A program made the position numbers and the translations under genes. A DNA stretch of 64,000 nt from Trebouxia sp. TZW2008 (Eukaryota > Chlorophyta > Trebouxiophyceae > Trebouxiales > Trebouxiaceae): positions 1 through 64,000 of the forward strand of contig BDIU01000008.1 of NCBI GenBank assembly GCA_002118135.1. The letters run 5' to 3'. The notes under the pieces are model-generated. The model had not been told where the DNA came from. It saw only the letters and a list, made by a program, of their open reading frames with translations, and searched no databases. Below, in pieces: positions 14,801 to 25,069 of the stretch. Numbering within the stretch: position 1 is the stretch's first letter; each line of letters starts with the position of its first letter.

Positions 14801-17581
14801 GGGCATACAGCACGCACGTCACACTTCAGATTGCCTTTGCAGTGTGTATTTGGGCAGTTACCAGGTACAAAGGCTAGGGGCAGACCCAGTGAGACTTGGC
14901 AGACGACCATTTACAAGGACCCTACCTCCCTTCACGCTCAATACAACTGGCATAGGATATGACAGGACCAAACTAGTTGGACACAGTTGCTTGCTCCAGT
15001 ACATACCTTGCTGGGCTTGCTGAGCCTGTCTAGCACTTGTCCAGAACGAGTGAATAGAATGAAAGGCACAGCCACAGCCACAGAAGCAACTGTAGCTGCA
15101 CACATGTCTGTCAGAAAGGGCTGCATCCATGGTGACAAGAGAGGGCTTGGCAGTCTGCCATACCTGTCTGTTTGCTGTCCAATTTGCTGGTCAATGCTGA
15201 GGAGCTAGCCCCGGCTGCCACAGCTGCTCACAAGCCATCCAACAAGTGCAGAGGCTAACTAGCATGCATGCCAAAGCAGAGTGCAGCCAGGGCTTAGCAA
15301 GGAACACGCAGGGAGCCGGTCGTACCTGTCTGTGCACCATCCAACTTGCTGGTCAATGCTGAGGAGCCAGCCCCTGCTGCCACAGCTGCCCACAAGCCAT
15401 CCAAGGGTCCAGCAGCATGGCGATCCATTATGATGACCTGTCTGCAAAACTTGTCAGATCCCAGAACCGCTCCAGCCAATGAGCTGTAAGCTGCAAGTAG
15501 TGTGCTGGTATCAAATGGCAGAGCAGTTTGTGAATGCAGTACATGGAGCCTGACTGCATCGTAGCATGGTTGTGAAGTGGCACTACCTATGACGTATTCT
15601 TGACCAGAGGACATGGCATTGCAGATGATCACTCAAGTAGGACAATAAAGAGCTGCTGATCGGACAATTCTTGCCATTGCCAAGGGACACAAACATTTGT
15701 GGTGCAGTTCAAATGACCAAATGATGGCACTGCATTGTACAAACTGAATGCAACTTATGTGTACACAGAGCACAACTTTGCACCTGTGTAGGTTCTCCCA
15801 GCCCAGCATACGCACAGAGATGTAGACGTTCAGCAGATCTGTGAGTGTGTGAAAGACATTGGCATGCTCTGTCACTTCCCTTGTCACAAGCAGACTGGGC
15901 GTTGCCTCTCTGTTGGCGATCTGCACAACAACGGAATAGGTGCTCAAACTGTGTACAAGAATCTAGCAGCAATCTGCACACCAATGCAACTGGTGCTCAA
16001 GCTAAATACAGGGACAGCATGCACTTACAATCACATTGTGAACGGACGCAATGCGGGGCTTGACCAAACTTAACAGCCTTTTCACTTGAGTTGAGTAGGT
16101 ACTCTTTGCGACCAATTGTTGAACAGGGCATTTGACAGTGCCCTGTTATACAAGTTGTGAACAGTTGTACGCCTCATCAGGCAAGTCAAGTGAATCTGCA
16201 ACCACCTGCAGCTGCTCGTTTAAACTCAACACACAGCTGCAGCACTGACTACCATCGGATCACCAACTTCTTATTTTCAGTGATTGATACTGTACACACT
16301 TGCATTTTGCATGTCACACACTGGCGCCAATTGCGTATTGTGCACTTTCCACTGCATCTCAGTGACTCACATTCTCAACTCGCACATGTCATGTATCACA
16401 CATTGCCTATTACACATCTAGTTTTACACATTGCATATTGACTATTGCGTATTCACTGGTTGTTACCTGAGATGCAGTTTCTCGTGTCAGTGTCTTCATG
16501 CTGCCCATGATGTCCTGCAGGTGATCTTGAGGGAACATCTCAAGTCTGACAATAGACGATGTGCATGCCAACCCAAACGCTCCAGGCAGGTAGCGGTTGT
16601 AGGTCGCGCCAAAGTTGCAGAGATAGTTAGGCCGATGCTCAAGACAAGGAGCAGCCATCATATGCCTTGCATCCACCAGGAGGTTGCCGGCATCACACAG
16701 CACATGTGGCCTGCTTGCGTTTGTCATGTGAGCGTCATTGATGGTCCTGCAATACCATCGCATGCTGACTTGATTTAGATGCAAATTTTGGGTTGAGCAC
16801 ATCATCTGCCTTTGCATGCATCAGGAGGTTGCTGGCGTCACACAGCACGTGTGGCCTGCTTGCAATTTTTGTATGAGCATCATTGATGGTCCTGCAATAT
16901 CATTGCATGCTGCTGTCAGTTTGGTATCCATTATCCAGCATCGGCCTTAGCATCCACCAGGAGGTTGCTGGCATCACACAGCACATGTGGCCTGCTTGCG
17001 TTTGTCATGCGAGCAGCGTTGATGATCCTGCGACAACATTGAATGCTAACATTAGCTTTGGTGTCAACTGTGCGTCAGGTTCACTTTGCCATTGTCTGAT
17101 GACCCCTGTTGGGTCCCAAGGACAGTGAACGCAATTTAGTGATTGCTTGAAGCTGAGACTAGGGCCTGTGCAAATTGGCACAAGCAGCACACCTGTTGCT
17201 ATTAGCACAACCAGATGAAGCTGTACCTGCAAGTCAGCTTTGATGACTGTGGTGCAAGCTCTGTTCTGCACATGGCTTTGGCAGAGGAGTTCCAGTTGGC
17301 CAGCCAGGTGTTGCCGAAATGTTCATCACAGTACTGTGCTTGAAGACGGTCGCTGTTCAGACTCCGGCGATACTTTCGAACAGTAAGCCTTGTGGGTGGC
17401 AGTCTTAAAGTAAACAGATACAGAATCAGAGATAGGCAGACTGCCTGCGTTTAGCAACACCTGTAAATGTCTGGCGGGCACTGATCAGGCAGGAGCGTCG
17501 AGACAGCTGTCGTACCGCAATCAGTAGGCGACGCAAGCAGCAGGAGAACCGTCGCGAGCTTTTGGTCGTTCTTGGCGGCAT
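11814..17581 (-). CDS. GT61 (DUF563/EOGT-like) glycosyltransferase
   Basis: Glycosyltransferase of the family that includes plant arabino/xylosyltransferases and EOGT, expected in Golgi or ER; the acceptor is unknown. Phase-consistent exons are 16746-16467, 15920-15784, 15441-15326, 14385-14237, 13154-12893, 12579-12450 and 11928-11814. Upstream, an exon ending at 17227 encodes QYCDEHFGNTWLANWNSSAK, and a first exon probably starts at 17581 (MPPRTTKSS, basic then weakly hydrophobic). The junction between those two is unresolved. Family landmarks in order: PHVLCDAGNLLVDA, ATYNRYLPGAFGL, ANVFHTLTDLLNVY, AAGPLDGLW, AAVFVPPGYTSLLY, RVTLISRKPYGKKRR, AKISLAEQIKLMS with DVLIGMHGAAL, and LELWPQPG. 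The usual MHGAGLT is MHGAALA here. Exon copies lie in two introns and a LINE 3' end sits in the intron after 15326. Confidence 0.88.
13690..13800 (-). mobile_element. LINE-type dispersed repeat, short 3'-end copy
   Basis: Minus-strand copy of the family seen at 14755-15065 and 25480-25597. It shares the block GGCAGGCTCAGCAGGCCCA plus a GTACATAC motif, and has a (CATT)n run at its end. Located in the GT61 intron between 14237 and 13154. Confidence 0.55.
14755..15065 (+). mobile_element. Non-LTR retrotransposon (LINE) 3' end
   Basis: A plus-strand reading from 14771 gives RLRWLGHTARTS, then LPGTKARGRPSETW and a stop. This is the RWLGH...GRP...W signature that ends many LINE ORF2 proteins. About 90 nt of 3' UTR follow, then a degenerate GAAT tail. 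The 5' part of the element is missing. It is inserted antisense into a GT61 intron. Related fragments occur at 13690 and 25480. Confidence 0.7.
15162..15241 (-). repeat. Partial copy of the GT61 DGLWAAV exon
   Basis: This stretch repeats the 3' half and donor of the exon at 15441-15326, about 160 bp downstream of it on the minus strand, with roughly ten substitutions. It lacks the exon's 5' half, so it looks like a duplication relic. Confidence 0.75.
16815..17051 (-). repeat. Two extra copies of the GT61 LCDAGNLLVDA exon segment
   Basis: Copies at 17051-16950 and 16918-16815 lie upstream (in sense) of the functional exon that starts at 16746. The first reads open through IINAARMTNASRPHVLCDAS with its own AG acceptor. 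Both diverge from the functional exon after the NLLVDA codons. They could act as alternative first segments of the exon or be duplication relics. Confidence 0.8.
17085..17155 (+). repeat. Dispersed repeat family with CCCCTGTTGGGT core, copy 1
   Basis: Contains CATTGTCTGATGACCCCTG, TTGGGTCCCAAGGACAGT and a short TGATTG tail. The same core and an (ATTG)n-type tail recur at 31905 and 43070. Probably the 3' end of a non-LTR element or SINE. Confidence 0.6.
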
Positions 17582-17779
17582 CTGTGCAGTGTTGCCGCGA
17601 TATTCCATCCAGTCAAAGGCATCGTCGGCGTTGCATGCCTATCACTGCTCAGTGCTACTCTTGTGTGAGGCGACGTCGCTTGAGCAGCAGCACACCAAAA
17701 GTCTGCACAGGAAAAGCCTCGATCTTAGCGAACCAGCGGTCCCTCAAGAGTGCTGCATTTGCATGTAGTAGGCAGCAAG
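17582..17779. promoter_or_regulatory. Divergent promoter region GT61 / small ORF
   Basis: A 198-bp gap between divergent start codons, the shortest such gap in the window. Inferred from position only. Confidence 0.45.
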
Positions 17780-18016
17780 ATGTCTTGTGAGAGCACACAA
17801 GCACAGAAAAGCAGTTTAAGAAAGTTTGATCGACGCAAGCTTGCGCATGCAGCACCTGAAATAGCTGTTCCAATACTCAATGGTGTGGCATCGCTTTCTT
17901 CTGAAGCGGCCCTTCTGAACAGCACAGCAGCAAAAATCAACAGCCTTATCCGCGATGGCAATCCCATTGTTGCACAGGTCCAGAGAAAAGGCGTTGAGTT
18001 AAGCGCTCAGGAATAA
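17780..18016 (+). CDS. Small helical protein of unknown function (78 aa)
   Basis: An uninterrupted ORF beginning MSCESTQAQKSSLRKFDRRK and ending VQRKGVELSAQE. It is rich in Ala, Ser, Leu and Asn with no cysteine cluster or membrane segment, and the composition suggests helices. I do not recognise the family. A stretch of its sequence, DRRKLAHAAPEIA, is duplicated at 19267-19311 just before the TL29-like gene. It could be the first exon of a longer gene, since GT donors exist before the stop. Function not assigned. Confidence 0.5.
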   Translation: MSCESTQAQKSSLRKFDRRKLAHAAPEIAVPILNGVASLSSEAALLNSTAAKINSLIRDGNPIVAQVQRKGVELSAQE

Positions 18017-18327
18017 ATTCCTTTCAAGTGTCGGTTGCATTGCAGGGAGCTCACGTGACCTCATTCCATTGGCTCAGTGCATTGGCTGTCTATGTACAAA
18101 CACAAAAAAGGCTGCATTGACTAGTTGCATGGTCAGCAAATGTGCTAGCACAAGCAGGGCTGCAATGACTAGTTGCATGGCCAGCAAATGCGCATTCGAT
18201 GAATGTACCTTCTGTACTGCATTCTGGCTACTGCACCTTGGTCCTGTCTCACTCAGTCTTGACTGTTGCACAAAATTGAGAAGGCTCAAAATTGGTACCA
18301 GCACAAGACTCAAGTCAGCCGGAGTCC

Positions 18328-18647
18328 ATGGCAGGTGATTATCTGGCAATGCTGTTTGGTTTGTTGATGGTGTTCGTTGTTGTTGCTGGCTTGACTGCTA
18401 TCAGTGGCCACTTTCACAGAAACACTGCAGCCTTCACCGTCCTGCTGTGGGTTACGACTGCGGTCTTCATGATTCCTGGAGCAAGTATGTGTTACCAAGA
18501 CATATGTGCATCTCAGTTCAGTTCCAGGTCAGCATATACGCTGCAGCATATATAGAAAGCTGGTTTTGGGGCAAACTGGAGGGGCACACAAATCTAGATG
18601 CAATTCTCAGTACCTGCAGGCATAGCCTCACTGTCCTGATGATGTAG
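18328..18647 (+). CDS. Small two-helix membrane protein (V-ATPase subunit e-like size), tentative
   Basis: Exon 18328-18484 encodes MAGDYLAMLFGLLMVFVVVA as the first hydrophobic helix and AAFTVLLWVTTAVFMIPGA as the second. It is followed by a GTATGT donor. Splicing to an acceptor at 18546 gives an in-frame tail ending at 18647, 85 residues in all. Size and topology resemble V-ATPase subunit e, but I do not see that family's conserved NP motif near the end, so the name is only a possibility. The second exon is weakly supported. Confidence 0.4.
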
Positions 18648-19266
18648 TGCTTCAGCGGCAGCAGCAGCAGCAATTTCAACAGACAGCTGTCAGTTACAAA
18701 ATGAGTTCCTAATTCACAGATCATAGCAGGAACCAGCGCCGGAGCACATGCTTCCTGGAGTCTGGCATGTGACACTTGGGTGTGACACACGTCAGACTGA
18801 CTGACAAAGAAAATTGTATGGCAACTGCTGCAGGCCTTACACCATATGGCATAGCCGGTATGTATTGAGCAATACAGGCTGATCGTTCATGTTGTGTCTT
18901 GCCTGAATGAGGCATTTGTATTTTGAGTTGCAATATTTGTGGACATACACTGGGTTCACACTAAACATGCCATGTGTATTGTCATGACCAGTCCAGCAGC
19001 AAGTCGTGCGCAATGCAATGATTGCATTCATGGACATGTGCGCAAACAGTCTGACCATAGTGCAGCACTGCAACAAAGCTATGCTTGCAACTTATCATAC
19101 TCTGACAAGGGACCGGTCAGCTCAAGGTATTGCATAAACAATGGGGTCTGCAAGTGACTCGCCGAAAGTGCAAATGCTGTAGCCTGGCATGCATGAGCAA
19201 CTTGCGAGCTTGATATGGTTTCAGAGCGGAGTTCACGTGAGATTGGGTGACTGATCTAAGGATGTT

Positions 19267-19311
19267 ATCGACGCAAGCTTGCGCATGCGGCACCTGAAAT
19301 AGCATATCGCT
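19267..19311 (+). repeat. Partial copy of the 17.8-kb small gene
   Basis: About 35 of 45 bases repeat 17827-17871 in the same orientation, including ATCGACGCAAGCTTGCGCAT. It lies 32 bp upstream of the TL29-like start codon, so it may now be part of that gene's leader. Confidence 0.7.
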
Positions 19312-19342
19312 TGGCAATTAAGCTCTTGAGCATTGCAGCGTC

Positions 19343-22300
19343 ATGATGGCACAATCAGCAGCGCATGCTTCCGTTGTTCCTGGCCATTCACACGCGCTGA
19401 CCAAAAACCAGCGATGCATGCCGTTCACGACTCAAGTCAGACATCCTCGTCGTGCCATGCATCTCACATGCAGAGCACAAAGCGGCGACGCAGATTCTGT
19501 GCAATCTGCCAGTCAGCAATCGAGGCGGGCGCTTCTGCTAGCGGGTATTGAGGCAGCCTTCAAGTCAATCAAGCACCGTCTGCATATCAACCCGTGGCCC
19601 TTGTCACAGCTTTGCATGCGCCTTCTCTGCCGCTGATCTAACGGGTCCATGCTGATTTGTCACAGGCGGCGCAGTCTTGTCGTCTCCTCTATTGGCACGC
19701 GAAGCTTGCGCCGAGATAGAGACCAACAAGAGCGTCATCTCTGTTAGGGGCCTCTCAGCATTCCAGAGGTCTGCGCAGAGAAATTACCTGGCGGTATGCT
19801 GTCATAGATCTGCACTTGCTGCTTTGTGCGGCTTGATCATATTCACCATCCTTGCTCAACATGTACCTGGGTCATGTCAAGCACACTTCCAAGACTGCAG
19901 TTGCCTGCAACTATCAATCTCATTGTGTACATGCAACTATCACTCTCATTGTGTACATGCAAATGAAGAAACTTGTGCTTCCCTGCAGCAAAGGTCAGAG
20001 GCAGAGCTTAAAAAGGTGCTGGGGCCTGAAGATGCCCCGATTGCATTGCGACTGGTCATAAACGATGCTGCCACATATGATATTGCAAGTGGCAAAGGAG
20101 GCGTGAATGGTTCCATCATTCAAAGGCATGTCCTTGTTCCAATTTGGCTTTGCATAGCCTCATCTGCATATCTACAGACTACTCCCAACATGACATTCAG
20201 CTACTGAATGTTCCAGCTTTGCATGGGACTTTCCTAACATGACATTCAGCAACTGAATGTTCCAGCTTTGCATGGGACGCAATGCGTGGCTCAAGATAGC
20301 ATGCAAGCACGTGCGCATCTTTGCAAAGCTGCTGCCTGCAGAAACACTCTCGTCGTTGCAACTTGCTATCAGTATCATCCTATACACATTGATACAGCAT
20401 CAAAACACATCAGGACTGCTTCCTCTCGACAAAGCCCCAGACCCGGGAAGGCAGCCATGCCAGACATTCATCTGTTCAGAACCACTAAATGCCAGTGTAC
20501 CAGTCCCAGTCAGACAGGCGTCAGTCAAAATGTGTGAGGCGCCCATGGTTCCTCCCTGCAACAGATCGAGTCAGCGCTACAGCTTTTGCCTGCAACAGTC
20601 AGCTCTTCAGTCATTGATGCATGTGCCAACATATGATATCCTGCTGTGTCTCGGTTACAATGTATGTCAGGTGTTCTGTAAAACTGATATAAATATATTC
20701 TAATAAGTGTTGTAAACATCTGCTGCAGTGAGGAGCTGGGCAGGCCAGAAAACAAGGACCTTAAAGGCTACGTGGACAAGCTTGCTGGTGTAAAGAAGAC
20801 TATAGATGAGAAGGGCAAGGTTGCAGGTAAGCGCAGCGTTGGTCTGGCCTGCAGCAATTCTGTATACCTGCTGCAGATCAGCTGCTCACATAGAAGTGCG
20901 CATACGAGGCTGCTCACTTACAACTGCTCGCATGGGACTGCTCACACAGAAGTGCTGCTGCATGACTGCGCGATGACAGCTGCTGACACAGTATTGCTTG
21001 CGGCACTGTGTGATTTTCCAGCTGCAATTCACTTCTAGCACGTGCCAAGCAACACAGTGCTCAGAATCACCTCTTGGTCGTGATCAACTTGATCCACCAA
21101 CAGCAGAGTAAGTGTGTTATTGTACTGATGTGTCTCCAATGCTCACGTCGCTTCCTGCTTGCACCCGCAGCCCAAGAAGCAATCAGCTGGGCACACTTGA
21201 AAGTGTTAGCGGCCAAGTAAGCGCATGTACAGATCTCTTGCATTGCTCAAAATAGGGCCATTACTGCACTTGTAGGCATGACTGTAATCGTTGCGATGGA
21301 AGACAATGTTCTTCCAGCAAGTAACAGCATTCTCAGCTGTGTGCTGACCCGTGCTATTGTGCCTGTAGGTCAGGAAGCAATCAGCTGGGCAGACCTGACA
21401 GTGCTAGCGGCCAAGTAAGCGCAGGTGCAGTCTTGATCGGCCTACACTCATGGGAGTACAGTCACTGTTTGCTGAAATGTTCTGTGGCTGCAGATCAAGA
21501 GGCAATCAGCTGGGCAGACCTCATAGTGCTAGCGGCCAAGTAAGCGCATGTGCAGTCTCGATCGGCCTAGACTCATGGGAATACAATCACTGTTTGCTGA
21601 CAAGTTCTGTGGCTGCAGATCAAGGGGCAATCAGCTGGGCAGATCTCACAGTGTTAGCGGCCAATTAAGCGCATGTGCAGTCTTGATTGGCCTACACTCA
21701 TGTCAACACAGTCACTGTTTGCTGACAAGTTCTGTGGCTGCAGACCAAAAGGCAATCAGCTGGGCAGACAACATAGTGCTAGCAGCCAATTTGGCGCATG
21801 TGCAGTCTTGGGCTGCTCAGAAAGTGAAGAGGGCAAGCATGGCCGGTGGCAATGAGAGAGGACCATTCTTCCACCCATAAACATCATCATCTCACGTGTG
21901 CTGACCTATGCTATTGCGGCCACAGGTCAAGAGGCAATCAGCTGGGCAGACCTCATAGTGCTAGCGGCCAAGGTAGCGCATGTGCAGTCTTGGACAGCTC
22001 AAAAGGTGAAGAGGGCGACCATTGCATCAGGGGGCAGTACCATTGCAGAGGCCTTTGGTGCAGCCTTTCCCCTCCCCTTGGGCCGGGTGGACGCCACATC
22101 ACCTGACCCCCCTGCCAAAATACCCATTCAGTCATCATCGCCGTCAGATGTTAAGGTCAGGCCAAAACACAGCATCACCTCTTGTACTATGGAACGTGCT
22201 TGGTGACTGTTGCATCAATGGGCAGTAACATTGCAGAGGCCTTTGGTGCAGCCTTTCCTCTACCCCTAGGGAGGGTCGCCGCCACATCGCCTGCTGCCCC

Positions 22301-24330
22301 TGCTAAATCCCCACGCAGTCATCGTTGCCATCACATGCCATCACATGTTATGGTCAGGCCAAAACACAGTAACTCCCTTTGCACTGTAGAACCTGCCTTA
22401 TAGCAACTGCATCAAAGGGCAGCACCATTGCTGAAGTCTTTGGTGCAGCCTTTCCCTAGGGAGGGTCGCCGCCACATCGCCTGACCCCCCTGCTATAATC
22501 CCCACTCAGTCATCGTCCCAGCAGATGTGAAGGTGAGGGCAAAGCACAACATCTCCTCCTGCACTCTGCCAGTCATGCCCAATGACTTTTGCATCAATAG
22601 GTAGCACTATTGTTGAAGCCTTGGGTGCCCTTCGCACTCCCCTTGGTTTGGGTAGATGCCCCCCCAGTCTGAAATCCCTGTTCAGATCCCAACACAGCTA
22701 TCATCCCTAGCAGATGTCAAGGTCAGGGCAAAAGCATTTCCCTTTGCATTAGATGAAATGTGCCCCATGTTTTGCATCAATGGGTTGCACCATCGTTGAA
22801 GCGTTTGAAACAGCCTTTCCCCCTGACTATGGGCAGGGTAGGTGCAACTCAGCCTGAACCCCTGCTCAGATCCCCACTCAAACATCAACCCCAGCAGATG
22901 TCGAGGTCAGGGCAGAACACAGCATCTTGCCTTGCACCATGAAACCTGCCTGATGACTACTGCATTGGGAGCCAGCACCACTGACGAAGCCTTCAAAGCT
23001 GCCTTGGTGCTCAGCCAGACAAAGTTCAACAAGCTGGGCAGTGATTCATGTTTCAAAGGAGCTCGGAACTTTGCTTGCACGCACACAGACAAGCATCCAC
23101 AGTGCTGCAGAACTTTTTCAACAAGCTAGGCAACAAGAGTAAAGGGGGCTTTGGGGCTGGCAAAGCCCCTTTGTGGAAACGCCCTGCCTTTGTGCTGTGG
23201 ACTGGCGCCCAGCTGGACCCTGCAGCAGCTGAAGCGTCCCTTGCCAAAGACCTGTTTCGGCCATATATGTGCTGTTGATGTCTGCTGATGGCTGCTGTGC
23301 AGCAATTCTTGATCAGGCTGGCCTCGGGCTGCCTCTTTAGACAGAGGCTCCCGTTATGACGCCTAACGGCGTAGACTTTTCTTTTGTTTACCTTCTTGAA
23401 CAGGCTGGCCAACCAAACTGAAGAGGGCTTCTTCAGCAGGTTGGCAGAGCCGCTGTTTGCAAAGCTTTCCAAAACGCTCAGAATGACTTGTGACACAGGT
23501 GTATGTGCTGCTGATGCCAACGTGCAGAACTTCTTCAACAAGCTGGGCAAGGAGAGTAAAGAGGGCTTTGGATCTGGCAGAGGCCCCTTCTGCCTGCCTT
23601 TGTGCTGTGGACTGGTGCCCATTTACACAACTTTCAACAAGCCAAACAATGGGAAATCTTTCACAAGAGCTGATATAATTGCTTGCACATTCGCTCCACT
23701 CCTGACAATGCCAACAATCTGCTGCAGAACTTCTTCAACAAGCTAGGCAATGAGAGTAAAGGGGGCTTTGGGGCTGGCAAAGCCCCTTTTTGGGAACGTC
23801 CTGCCTTTGTGCTGTGGACTGGCGCTCAACCCGATCCTGCCGCAGCTGAAGAGTCCCTTGCCAAAGACGATGACTTCAAGAGCTGGAAGAACAAGTACGA
23901 CAGGAGCAGACGCACTGTCACTCGTACTGGTGAGCGTCCTCTTGCATATGCCAAACTTGTACAGAGCAAGCACGCTGGCCACAAATTTGATGAAAAAGCT
24001 TCATCGTGCAACCCTTTTGTGTTTGGTTCCAACTGTATGGTGTACTTTCCACACATGCCAGCTGCCATTTGAGCCTTTAGTCAAGGTGTCAGAGACATTT
24101 TCTTTCTGTTGTCATATTACGGCACGATGTCAAACTCACACCACTTTCTGTTTCTTCATGTATGACTGCCAACTATCTGTGAATTGTGGCAATGCTGACT
24201 GCTGTGCTTGCGTGCAGAGTATGAAGTGGACTTCATTACATACTTCACCAAGATAGCAAACCTAGGGGCCAAGTTTGATGGCAGCAAGTACCTTTACCCG
24301 ATCACTCTAGAATTGCCAAAGATCAAATGA
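19343..24330 (+). CDS. TL29: Thylakoid lumenal 29 kDa-like protein (class I peroxidase fold, probably inactive)
   Basis: Plastid protein related to ascorbate peroxidases. Exons 19343-19544, 19666-19793, 19989-20125, 20729-20826, 21926-22155, 23728-23929 and 24218-24330 sum to 369 codons plus stop. A Ser/Thr/Arg-rich transit peptide is followed by RRALLLAGGAVLSSPLLARE, a twin-arginine type lumen signal. Peroxidase-like blocks are LKKVLGPEDAPIALRLV, GGVNGSI, GRPENKDLKGYVDKLAGVKK, AISWADLIVLAAK, and PLGRVDATSPDPPAKIP, as in TL29. The distal-side block reads RLVINDAATYD, with Asn where active enzymes have His, and no HTxG proximal-His motif is visible. Intron 3 needs a GC donor (20126). Introns 4 and 5 are filled with decayed copies of exons 5 and 6. 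APX-related identity is solid; the TL29 name is likely. Confidence 0.78.
20187..20279 (+). repeat. Tandem duplication of about 47 bp in TL29 intron 3
   Basis: Two consecutive near-identical units, each with CATTCAG-N3-CTGAATG, a perfect 7-bp inverted repeat, followed by TTCCAGCTTTGCATGGGAC. Confidence 0.85.
21172..21800 (+). repeat. Five upstream copies of the 5' half of TL29 exon 5
   Basis: Copies start near 21172, 21368, 21495, 21618 and 21743, with the functional exon at 21926. Each encodes QEAISWA followed by a variable segment and LAA, behind an AG acceptor. The first three end in GCCAAGTAAGC, a donor-like site where the functional exon reads GCCAAGGTAGC. Each copied unit would enter in phase 1 and exit in phase 2, so none can be added in series without shifting the frame. 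Confidence 0.92.
22210..23020 (+). repeat. Five downstream copies of the 3' half of TL29 exon 5
   Basis: Copies begin near 22210, 22407, 22590, 22774 and 22964, at about 185-bp spacing. They repeat the GGSTIAEAFGAAFPLPLGRV coding region and the following intron start, with growing divergence and indels away from exon 5. Several have lost the frame. Confidence 0.9.
23020..23640 (+). repeat. Three to four upstream copies of TL29 exon 6
   Basis: Copies at about 23106-23250, 23385-23480 and 23522-23625, plus a fragment at 23020-23050, precede the functional exon at 23728. They repeat the FFNKLGNESKGGFGAGKAP region. The 23106 copy is almost full length and still open, behind an AG acceptor. Confidence 0.88.
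23321..23395 (-). repeat. Short hairpin repeat family, copy A
   Basis: On the minus strand it reads GTCTACGCCGTTAGGCGTCA followed by GGGAGCCTCTG, a short loop and AGAGGCAGCCCG. The GCCTCTG/AGAGGC arms form a hairpin. Similar units are at 26588, 45310, 51605 and 55348. Confidence 0.65.
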
Positions 24331-25069
24331 CCACAATGACATCATTGCCATGACACTGCAGCTCACCATTCTGTGCTGCTACTTGCTTGATTATGACGCT
24401 TTGATATTGCATATGTCTGACTAGTTGATGTTGCGCATGGCAGATCGTCTTCAGACACAGACGGTAATGAAGTTGACTGATGAGTTCACCCTTTACGCAT
24501 TTTATGACGTGCTTAATGTGCTAAAAACAGATGCAATCGGCCACAGTCTGACAAGCTTGAGTCTTCAACTAAGGGGCAATTATTGTTGTGCTCGCGCTTT
24601 GTTAATGCGCTGCACATGTTGGTGCTTGTTCATGCCAATCTCGCTCCGCCAAGTTTGCTGACGATGGGGCTGCATGATAGAGGACTCAGCAATGAAAGTG
24701 ATGAGATACGGTAGACTCACCACAAGGCAGCCTGAACAGGATCTGTCCCATCTATTGCATGCACATGACATTGCGTGTAAATGACATTGCATGTACATGA
24801 CATTGTACGACTTGCTGTGTTAGAGCATTCACGTTGTGACATGTAGCTTTCCGTACATAGCCGCTATGCATGCCCAAAGTTTGGTTGACAAAGACTTGCA
24901 TGGGCAGGGCGAACGTTGCACAAAATCGAAATCAACGAAACATACCGGGCCAGCTTCTTTGTACACGTGTAAAGGTGCACCTTTCAACACAGTTGACACA
25001 ACTCGGTATCCTGGCCAGATACCTGCAACTGAGTTCACAGCAACACTGCTACAAGACTCTGTTCAAGAC
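24331..25069. other. Convergent intergenic region
   Basis: Between the TL29-like stop and the JmjC stop. It contains a small ATG-ACATTGC direct repeat around 24765-24805; otherwise I see nothing. Confidence 0.5.

Noticed and set aside
15007..15126. A minus-strand exon encoding a signal-anchor-like helix (MQPFLTDMCA...) with a GTATGT donor, as the start of the GT61 gene
   Set aside because: The DNA is the 3' region of a LINE with related copies at 13690 and 25480, and GT61 exons of the same gene continue in phase on both sides of it (15326 to 14385).
18328..18484. Confident naming as V-ATPase subunit e
   Set aside because: Size and two helices fit, but the conserved NP-containing end is not visible, so the name is kept only as a possibility.
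21172..21975. Regular repeat-spacer look of a CRISPR-like array
   Set aside because: Repeats are exon 5 copies with coding homology and the genome is eukaryotic; spacers are intron sequence that is itself repeated.
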